Below, one piece after another: positions 1-4,866 of a DNA stretch of 6,313 nt (its first letter is position 1; the number at the start of each line of letters is the position of its first letter). This DNA comes from Methylococcaceae bacterium (GTDB taxonomy: Bacteria; Pseudomonadota; Gammaproteobacteria; Methylococcales; Methylococcaceae). The stretch lies in NCBI GenBank assembly GCA_012026715.1, contig VEPB01000033.1, positions 1 to 6,313 of the forward strand, given 5' to 3'. The notes below the pieces were generated by a model that worked only from the letters and a program-made list of their open reading frames with translations, was not told the DNA's origin and did not search any database. The position numbers and the translations under genes were made by a program.

Positions 1-678
1 GCCCCGTTCCGGCGCGATCCAGCCGGCCGGCAATCCCCCGTCCGCTCCCTCGGCCAGGACCCGCGCCAAAGCCGGCGCCTTGTCCGCCCCCGTCACCAGG
101 AACAGCACCTCTGCCGCCCGATTGAGCACCGGCAAGGTCAGCGTCAGCCGGGTGGGAGGCGGCTTGGGCGAATCGTAGACGGCTTCGACCGAGTGCGGCG
201 TCGATGGGGAGCGCCCCGGAAACAGCGAGGCGGTATGGCCGTCCGGCCCCATGCCCAGCACCACCAGATCGAACCGCTCCGTTCCCCCGAAGAACGCCGC
301 CAGCTCGGCGCGATAACGCCGCGCGCAATCTTCCGGGTCGCCGTCGGTGGGCATGGGATGGCGGTTGGCGGCGGGAATCGGCACCCGGTCCAGCAGGGCC
401 GAGGCGATCATGCCGTAGTTGCTGTCGGGATGGTCGAAGGGCACGTGGCGCTCGTCCACCACGAACAGGTGCAGCCGGTCCCAGGGGATGCGCGAACGGT
501 AAGGCTCATCCGCCAGCAGCCGGTAAAACCGCTGCGGCGTGCTGCCCCCTGACAGAGCCAGGCTGATCTTCCCCGGCAGTTGGGAAAACAGTGCCACGGC
601 ATGCTCCGCGGCAGCCTGGGCCACGCCATCCGGGTCTGGCAGAACGAAGACGTTGTCGAGCCAGTTCGTTGATTCCAC
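1..678 (-). CDS. pgl: 6-phosphogluconolactonase (DevB/SOL type), C-terminus cut by window edge
   Basis: Predicted to hydrolyse 6-phosphogluconolactone to 6-phosphogluconate in the cytoplasm, the second step of the oxidative pentose phosphate pathway, also feeding Entner-Doudoroff. The minus-strand frame is open from a GTG at 678 to the left edge, giving 226 residues; the family is usually about 230-245 aa, so only a short tail is missing. Family motifs are in order: LALSGGSTPQRFYRLL (about 40-55, phosphate-binding loop), VDERHVPFDHPDSNYGM (about 74-90), LVVLGMGPDGHTASLFPG (about 138-155) and VLFLVTGADKA (about 191-201). The GTG start is supported by an AGGG ribosome binding site 7 nt upstream and by the N-terminus fitting family length. 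It lies 17 nt downstream of the exonuclease III stop on the same strand, so the two are probably co-transcribed. I translated this frame by hand. Identity is very secure; the exact start slightly less so. Confidence 0.95.
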   Translation of the reverse strand, partial: MESTNWLDNVFVLPDPDGVAQAAAEHAVALFSQLPGKISLALSGGSTPQRFYRLLADEPYRSRIPWDRLHLFVVDERHVPFDHPDSNYGMIASALLDRVPIPAANRHPMPTDGDPEDCARRYRAELAAFFGGTERFDLVVLGMGPDGHTASLFPGRSPSTPHSVEAVYDSPKPPPTRLTLTLPVLNRAAEVLFLVTGADKAPALARVLAEGADGGLPAGWIAPERG

Positions 679-685
679 GGCAATT

Positions 686-690
686 CCCTC
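686..690 (-). promoter_or_regulatory. Ribosome binding site for pgl (GAGGG)
   Basis: On the minus strand GAGGG sits 7 nt before the GTG at 678, a good Shine-Dalgarno match at normal spacing. It decides in favour of the GTG start, and it lies in the 17-nt gap after the xth stop codon, so pgl has its own translation initiation signal within the shared transcript. Confidence 0.7.
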
Positions 691-695
691 AGCGA

Positions 696-1478
696 TCAGA
701 AGGCGTAATCGTAATCCACGACGAGCGGGGCGTGATCGGAAAAGTACTTCTCTTTGTAGACCGAGCCGTTGCGGGCGGTTTCCGCCAGGCCGGCGGTGGC
801 GATGTGATAGTCGATGCGCCAGCCCACGTTGTTGGCGCGGGCCTGGCCGCGGTTGCTCCACCAGGTGTAGGCCTCGCCAGTGGCATCCGGGTACAGCCTG
901 CGGTAGACATCGACCCACTGCTGCTGGTCGAACACCCGGCTGAGCCAGGCCCGTTCCTCCGGCAAAAAACCCGAGTTCTTCTGATTGGAACGCCAGTTCT
1001 TCAGGTCGATCTCGCGGTGGGCGATGTTCCAGTCACCACAAAGCAAGACGTCGCGCCCCGACCGTGCCAAGCCGTCCAGATGGCCGAAGAAGCGATCCAT
1101 GAACGCGTACTTGGCCTGCTGACGGTGTTCACCGCTGGAGCCGGAGGGCAAATAGAGAGAAATCACCACCAAGGAACCGAACACCAGTTCCAGGTAACGG
1201 CCTTCGGCGTCGATCTCCGGCACGCCCAGGCCTTCCACCACCTGATCGGGAACCCGCCGGGTATAGATCCCTACCCCGCTGTAGCCCTTCTTCTCGGCGT
1301 AGTGGAAATAGCCGGTGTAGCCGTCGGGACGCAGCATGGCCTCGGTCATGTCGGCCGCCTGAGCCTTCAGTTCCTGCAGACAAACCACATCGGCGCCGGT
1401 TTCCGGCAACCAGTCGAGCAAGCCTTTGGACACAGCGGAGCGAATGCCGTTGAGGTTGAACGAAACGGCTCTGAACAT
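696..1478 (-). CDS. xth: Exonuclease III family AP endonuclease (NApe-like)
   Basis: Predicted Mg-dependent endonuclease that cuts DNA at abasic sites in base-excision repair and may trim 3' ends as an exonuclease; cytoplasmic. The 260-aa protein matches the usual family length. Exonuclease/endonuclease/phosphatase-fold residues are visible in order: FNLNGIRSA (Asn8), LQELKAQ (Glu36, metal ligand), SLYLPSGSS (Tyr109), GDWNIAH (Asp149, Asn151), the RIDY segment (Asp223) and SDHAPLVVDYDYAF (catalytic His249). The segments YSGVGIYTR, NSGFLPEER and TWWSNRGQA resemble, from memory, Neisseria NApe more than E. coli XthA. The ATG at 1478 is chosen because it places the conserved VSFNLNG strand at the N-terminus; an in-frame TTG at 1526 would add 16 Pro/Arg-rich residues without family support. 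The ribosome binding site is weak (a GAGA about 12 nt upstream). It is first in a probable xth-pgl unit. The symbol could equally be exoA or nape. Confidence 0.95.
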   Translation of the reverse strand: MFRAVSFNLNGIRSAVSKGLLDWLPETGADVVCLQELKAQAADMTEAMLRPDGYTGYFHYAEKKGYSGVGIYTRRVPDQVVEGLGVPEIDAEGRYLELVFGSLVVISLYLPSGSSGEHRQQAKYAFMDRFFGHLDGLARSGRDVLLCGDWNIAHREIDLKNWRSNQKNSGFLPEERAWLSRVFDQQQWVDVYRRLYPDATGEAYTWWSNRGQARANNVGWRIDYHIATAGLAETARNGSVYKEKYFSDHAPLVVDYDYAF

Positions 1479-1518
1479 GGATGTCGGTGGTCTCGTTTGC
1501 GGATCGGGTCTGGCGGGC

Positions 1519-1541
1519 TGACGCAAAAACGGCGAGCGTCA
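1519..1541. repeat. 6-bp inverted repeat in the xth leader
   Basis: TGACGC (1519-1524) and GCGTCA (1536-1541) are exact reverse complements separated by 11 nt, the spacer containing a run of five A on the plus strand. The spacing suits a dimeric regulator touching successive grooves, or a small RNA hairpin about 40 nt before the xth ATG. Six base pairs could easily be chance. Confidence 0.2.
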
Positions 1542-1578
1542 TTGCCACGGGCGCGGCCGGCTGGCCAAAAAGTCCATC

Positions 1579-1601
1579 CGGCGCCCGCACGTCGGGCGCC
1601 G
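1579..1601. repeat. Perfect 9-bp inverted repeat abutting the xth -10 element
   Basis: CGGCGCCCG at 1579-1587 and its exact reverse complement CGGGCGCCG at 1593-1601 flank a 5-nt spacer CACGT. On the minus strand it begins at the edge of the candidate -10 hexamer and spans the expected transcription start, the position of a repressor operator. Read as RNA on the minus strand it would form a very GC-rich hairpin followed, after 7 nt, by a run of five T (plus-strand A at 1567-1571). That T-run is too far from the stem for a standard terminator, and the expected start site lies inside the repeat, so an operator is the likelier reading. Some such repeats occur by chance in high-GC DNA. Confidence 0.45.
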
Positions 1602-1610
1602 AGTATACCA
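1602..1610 (-). promoter_or_regulatory. Extended -10 promoter candidate for xth-pgl
   Basis: The minus strand reads TGGTATACT, an extended -10 element (TGn plus TATACT, five of six matches to TATAAT). It is the most AT-rich spot in this GC-rich intergenic region. No acceptable -35 hexamer is found 16-18 bp upstream, which is tolerated in extended -10 promoters. The predicted start would be near 1595, giving a leader of roughly 115 nt before the xth ATG. Confidence 0.5.
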
Positions 1611-1705
1611 GGGCGCGGACGGAGCCGGCGCCCCCCTCGCCCCGTTCGATCGCTCCAGCGTGCCACAGTCCCCAAGGTCTTCGCCAGGCGATGCGATAGA
1701 CCGTG

Positions 1706-1714
1706 TGCTAGGCT
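1706..1714 (+). promoter_or_regulatory. Weak extended -10 candidate for the HD-GYP gene
   Basis: TGCTAGGCT has the TGn extension and a hexamer TAGGCT with T, A and final T conserved. Transcription would start near 1721, about 30 nt before the ATG at 1753, a sensible leader. There is no -35 match at 16-18 bp. If real, it excludes the upstream GTG codons at 1660 and 1705 as starts. Weak evidence. Confidence 0.25.
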
Positions 1715-1752
1715 TGCTCGAGATATCACTTCCGGCCCATGCGTGCCTTTCG

Positions 1753-2904
1753 ATGCTAAGCAAGTTCGATGCGAATTTCTTCCGACACCAGGATGTCCTG
1801 GAAGCCCTCAATCACAGCTCCCCTCTCGGCGAAAAACTGCGCTACCTCCACGGCGTGCTGCGTCAGCGCTTCAGTTTCGTCGACCGCATCGCCGTGGCCC
1901 TTTACGAGCCCGCCGCAGACTTGCTGCAAACCTTCATCCACAGCAGCGGTGACGCCAACCCCCTCCCCCATTACCAGGCACCGCTGGCGGAAGTGCCGAC
2001 CTTGGGGCAAATCCTGGAAGAATGCCGCCCGCGACTAGTGGAAGATCTGTCCATCTTTTCCGAAACCGAGCGCGAACACAGCCGCAAAATCGTTCAGCAA
2101 GGCTACGCGACCAGCTACACCCTGCCGTTCTACAACGAAGACGCCTTCGGCGGCTTCGTGTTTTTCAATTCTTACACACGCCACGCCTTCACCGACGAAT
2201 CCCTCCACTTTCTGGACATCTACGGCCATCTGGTCGCGCTGCTGGTGGTGAACGAACTGGCGTCCATCCACACCATGCTGGCCGCTCTCAAGATCGCCAG
2301 GCGTTTCACCAACGAACGGGATTTCGAAACCGGCATGCACCTGGACCGCATGTCGCGCTACTCCCGGCTTATCGCTCAGGCGCTCGCCGAACGGCACCAC
2401 CTTAGCGATGAGTACGTGGAGCACCTGTTCCTGTTCGCGCCACTGCACGACATCGGCAAGATCGGCATTCCGGACAGCATCTTGCTAAAACCGGGCAAGC
2501 TGACGCCAGATGAATTCGAAGTCATGAAAAGCCATGTCACCAAAGGCCGGCAGATCATTGACGACCTGTTGAAAAACTTCGGGCTGGAAGGCATCCGCTA
2601 CGCCGACATGCTGCGCTATATTGCCCTTCACCATCACGAAGCCCTCGACGGATCCGGTTATCCAGAAGGCTTGCGCGGCCAGTCCATTCCGCTGGAGGCA
2701 CGCATCGTCGCAGTGGCGGACATCTTCGACGCGCTCACCAGCCGCCGGCCCTATAAAGAGATCTGGAGCAACGACCAGGCCTTCGCCTGCCTGCGCGGCC
2801 TGGCCGGCAAGATACTCGACGCCGACTGCGTGCACGCGCTGGTGGAACGAAGCGAGGAGGTGGCAGCCATCCAGGCCCACTTCCGCGACGACATCTACGG
2901 TTAG
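1753..2904 (+). CDS. GAF-HD-GYP protein, predicted cyclic-di-GMP phosphodiesterase
   Basis: Predicted soluble enzyme degrading cyclic di-GMP, with an N-terminal sensory domain. From the ATG at 1753 it has 383 residues. A GAF-like domain covers about 25-170 (LRQRFSFVDRIAVALYEP; TLPFYNEDAFGGFVFFNS). The HD-GYP domain covers about 180-370: metal-ligand His196, HDIGKIGIPDSILLKPGKL (His232, Asp233, Lys236), KSHVTKG (His261), HHHEALDGSGYPEGL (His294, His295, GYP at 302-304) and ARIVAVADIFDALTSRRPYK. All signature residues are present, so catalytic activity is expected. No membrane segment, signal peptide or receiver domain is seen. The start is uncertain: the frame is open to a GTG at 1660, adding 31 poorly ordered residues, and neither start has a clear ribosome binding site; the ATG is preferred because its product leads straight into a plausible helix. 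It is divergent from xth and convergent with the REC-PAS-PAS gene. The GAF ligand is unknown. Confidence 0.92.
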   Translation: MLSKFDANFFRHQDVLEALNHSSPLGEKLRYLHGVLRQRFSFVDRIAVALYEPAADLLQTFIHSSGDANPLPHYQAPLAEVPTLGQILEECRPRLVEDLSIFSETEREHSRKIVQQGYATSYTLPFYNEDAFGGFVFFNSYTRHAFTDESLHFLDIYGHLVALLVVNELASIHTMLAALKIARRFTNERDFETGMHLDRMSRYSRLIAQALAERHHLSDEYVEHLFLFAPLHDIGKIGIPDSILLKPGKLTPDEFEVMKSHVTKGRQIIDDLLKNFGLEGIRYADMLRYIALHHHEALDGSGYPEGLRGQSIPLEARIVAVADIFDALTSRRPYKEIWSNDQAFACLRGLAGKILDADCVHALVERSEEVAAIQAHFRDDIYG

Positions 2905-2906
2905 CG

Positions 2907-2931
2907 ATCCGGCGATAACCCGGGGCCGGAT
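2907..2931 (+). terminator. Weak terminator-like hairpin after the HD-GYP gene
   Basis: ATCCGGC (2907-2913) pairs perfectly with GCCGGAT (2925-2931) around an 11-nt loop, beginning 2 nt after the HD-GYP stop codon. Only a short T-run (2931-2933) follows, so it is a weak intrinsic terminator at best. Its place in the 89-nt convergent gap fits a termination role. Confidence 0.35.
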
Positions 2932-2968
2932 TTGCTCCTGCCAACCGCGCCCTGACCGGCCACCGCCG

Positions 2969-3007
2969 ATCCGCACGCGCCGTATCCTCCGGCTTACGAC
3001 TGCGGAT
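2969..3007. repeat. 7-bp inverted repeat spanning the REC-PAS-PAS stop codon
   Basis: ATCCGCA (2969-2975) and TGCGGAT (3001-3007) are perfect reverse complements around a 25-nt loop that contains the TAA stop (2994-2996). There is no following T-run on the minus strand, so it is not a standard terminator. It may be incidental or help mark the transcript end in the convergent gap. Confidence 0.2.
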
Positions 3008-4427
3008 GGGAAGGCCGATCGCGCTGGCTCTGAGAACGAGCGGCGGAAGCATCGCGAACGGCGCGATCCCGGCCTTCCGGCGAGGCCGCCACCGCGTCGC
3101 GAAACACCACCACCACTCCGCTGACGCGACCGTCGCTCACCACCGGATAGGACGAGCATTCGGCCATGAAGGAACTGCTGTCCTTCCGCCAAACCAGCTC
3201 CTGAGCCTGTGCCGGGATGCCTTCCTCGAACACGTCGTACAGCGGGCATTCGCGCCGGTCGTAGGCGCTGCCGTCGGCTCGGCTGTGATGGATGCGGGCA
3301 TGAATGTCACAGCCCAGGAGTTCTTCGGCATTGGCATAACCCAGCATGTCCAGCGCCGCCCGATTGACAAAGCTGCAGTTGCCGTCCGCGTCGATCCCGT
3401 AGATCCCTTCCCCCACCGATTCCAGCAGCAACCGGAACCGGGCCTCGCTGGCGCGCAGTTCCAATTCCATGCGTTTGCTCCGGCACAGTTCCCGGTCCAT
3501 GTTTGCATTGGCGAAACGTAGCGCATCGCTCTGCTTTTCCAGCTGCTGGGTGCGCTGAGCCACCAACTCCTCCAACCGCCGTCGGTAGTACTCCAGTTCC
3601 TGTTCTAGCTCCTTCTCTTCCGTGATGTCCAACAGGATGCCTTGCAAAAACAGGGGCCGACCGGACTCGTCGCGCACCACGTTGGCCTGGTCCAGAAACC
3701 AGCGCGGCGTACCCTGGCGGTTCAACAGCCGGTATTCGCAGCGTAGCGAACCGTGGCTCTCGTGAAGCTGGGCGAAAGCATCGATGACCCGCTCCCGGTC
3801 CTCCTTGTGTACCCACTGCAGCAGGCCCTCGGGATTGCCCAGCCATTCCTCCGGGGTATAGCCCAGGCTATGGATTTGCGGGCTCACATAGCGCAGCTTG
3901 CCGGGTTCTTCCATGGAGGCGAGGTAGGTAATCGCGGGGATCTGCTCCACCAGGGTGCGGAACTTCGCTTCCGCCTCCCGCAGGCGATCCACCGCCTCGG
4001 CCTTGTCCCGCAGCGCCTGCTGCTCCCGCAGCGCCCGCAGAATGACCGCCGGCAGCCATTGCAGCGACTGCTGGTCGGTGATCTTGACCAGATAGTCGCG
4101 GGCGCCGCGCTTGATTGCATCGACCGCAATCAGGGCATTGTCGGTACCGGTCAGCATGACCACCGGGATCTGAAGCTCACCGGAGTCCTCTGCCAATTCC
4201 GACAGAAACTCGACCCCGGAGAAATCCGGCAGGTTGTAATCCAACAAGATGCAATCGGGCTTCCGCGAGCGCGCCAGCTGCAGGCCCTCGCTGCCGGTTT
4301 CCGCCTCCAGCAGTTCGAAGTCGTGATCGGGACATTGGGCAAAGGCGCGCCGGATCGCGAGCCGGTCGACCTGGTCGTCGTCCACCAGCAGCAGCGTGGT
4401 GGGCTTGTGCGGCAACTGAGCGTTCAT
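2994..4427 (-). CDS. REC-PAS-PAS response regulator without output domain
   Basis: Predicted cytoplasmic phospho-acceptor and sensor protein of 477 aa. The receiver domain is at about 10-130: acidic residues Asp16-Asp18 in LLLVDDDQVD, phosphorylation site Asp63 in ILLDYNLPDFSG, Thr93 in VVMLTGTD and Lys115, followed by Ile rather than the usual Pro. A first PAS plus PAC covers about 152-275 (RYVSPQIHSLGYTPEEWLG; FLQGILLDITEEKELE). A Glu/Arg/Leu-rich coiled coil of about 50 residues follows (YYRRRLEELVAQRTQQLEKQ). A second PAS is at about 324-444 (GIYGIDADGNCSFVNRAALD; HHSRADGSAYDRRECPLYDV; SGVVVVFRD). The last 33 residues are Arg/Ser/Ala-rich and match no domain; no kinase, GGDEF, EAL or DNA-binding domain is present. 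The ATG at 4427 is chosen because it overlaps the upstream stop as ATGA, typical of translational coupling; a TTG at 4451 would add 8 residues. Last gene of the three-gene operon. Confidence 0.9.
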   Translation of the reverse strand: MNAQLPHKPTTLLLVDDDQVDRLAIRRAFAQCPDHDFELLEAETGSEGLQLARSRKPDCILLDYNLPDFSGVEFLSELAEDSGELQIPVVMLTGTDNALIAVDAIKRGARDYLVKITDQQSLQWLPAVILRALREQQALRDKAEAVDRLREAEAKFRTLVEQIPAITYLASMEEPGKLRYVSPQIHSLGYTPEEWLGNPEGLLQWVHKEDRERVIDAFAQLHESHGSLRCEYRLLNRQGTPRWFLDQANVVRDESGRPLFLQGILLDITEEKELEQELEYYRRRLEELVAQRTQQLEKQSDALRFANANMDRELCRSKRMELELRASEARFRLLLESVGEGIYGIDADGNCSFVNRAALDMLGYANAEELLGCDIHARIHHSRADGSAYDRRECPLYDVFEEGIPAQAQELVWRKDSSSFMAECSSYPVVSDGRVSGVVVVFRDAVAASPEGRDRAVRDASAARSQSQRDRPSHPQS

Positions 4428-4840
4428 TCGGGCAACTCGCTGAGAGTCCAATAGGTATCGATGGAGCGCACGGTCTCGACGAACTCCCTGTAATCCACCG
4501 GTTTGCGCATATAGCCGGCCACGCCCAGGTCAAAACTTTCCACCACGTCGCGCTGCTCCTCCGAGGTGGTGAGGACGATCACCGGTATCCGTTTCAGGGC
4601 GGGATCGGCCTTGGCCACCTGCAGAAACTCGATGCCATTCATGATCGGCATGTTGAGATCGAGCAGGACGATGCAGGGCCTGGCGCGGCCGGGCACACGC
4701 AAGAAAGCCAGAGCCTCTTCGCCGTTTTCCACGTGCTCCAGGCGATTGGTGACGCGCAATTCCTTCAATGCGCGGCGGACGGTCATGGCATCCACCTGAT
4801 CGTCTTCCACCAGCAATATGAATTTACTCTCGACTTTCAT
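4424..4840 (-). CDS. Single-domain response regulator (CheY/Rcp1-like receiver)
   Basis: Predicted stand-alone phospho-receiver of 138 aa, cytoplasmic, with no output domain. The receiver fold is complete: ILLVEDDQVD (Asp13, Asp14), phosphorylation site Asp61 in IVLLDLNMPIMNG, Thr91/Thr92 in IPVIVLTTSEEQ, and Lys113-Pro114 in GYMRKPVDY. The MNGIEFLQ and LTTSEEQRDV segments are typical of the Rcp1-like regulators commonly found next to phytochrome-type and PAS histidine kinases. The ATG at 4840 is preferred: a GAGA lies 5 nt upstream and it puts the first strand at the usual distance. An in-frame ATG at 4855 would add 5 residues. It starts 26 nt after the kinase stop and ends overlapping the next gene by 4 nt, so it is almost certainly co-transcribed with and phosphorylated by that kinase. 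Its effect is likely through protein-protein contact or as a phosphate sink. Confidence 0.93.
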   Translation of the reverse strand: MKVESKFILLVEDDQVDAMTVRRALKELRVTNRLEHVENGEEALAFLRVPGRARPCIVLLDLNMPIMNGIEFLQVAKADPALKRIPVIVLTTSEEQRDVVESFDLGVAGYMRKPVDYREFVETVRSIDTYWTLSELPE

Positions 4841-4866
4841 GTTATCTCGCTTCATGCCTGAAGGAC

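Noticed and set aside
1567..1601. Intrinsic terminator on the minus strand (GC hairpin then T5)
   Set aside because: The T-run starts 7 nt after the stem, there is no upstream minus-strand gene to terminate, and the predicted transcription start lies within the stem.
591..1952. A 453-codon plus-strand open frame across pgl, xth and the start of the HD-GYP gene
   Set aside because: It is antisense to two well-supported genes and overlaps a third; its second half is Arg/Pro/Ala-rich with no recognisable domain. Long antisense frames are expected at this GC content.
2485..3249. A 254-codon minus-strand open frame bridging the HD-GYP and REC-PAS-PAS genes
   Set aside because: It is antisense to the HD-GYP catalytic region and out of frame in the REC-PAS-PAS gene. 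I checked it as a possible lost output domain; it is Arg/Gly-rich with no GGDEF, EAL or kinase motif.
3753..4454. A 233-codon plus-strand open frame
   Set aside because: It is the exact antisense of the receiver and first PAS of the REC-PAS-PAS gene, with no family motif and no start signal.
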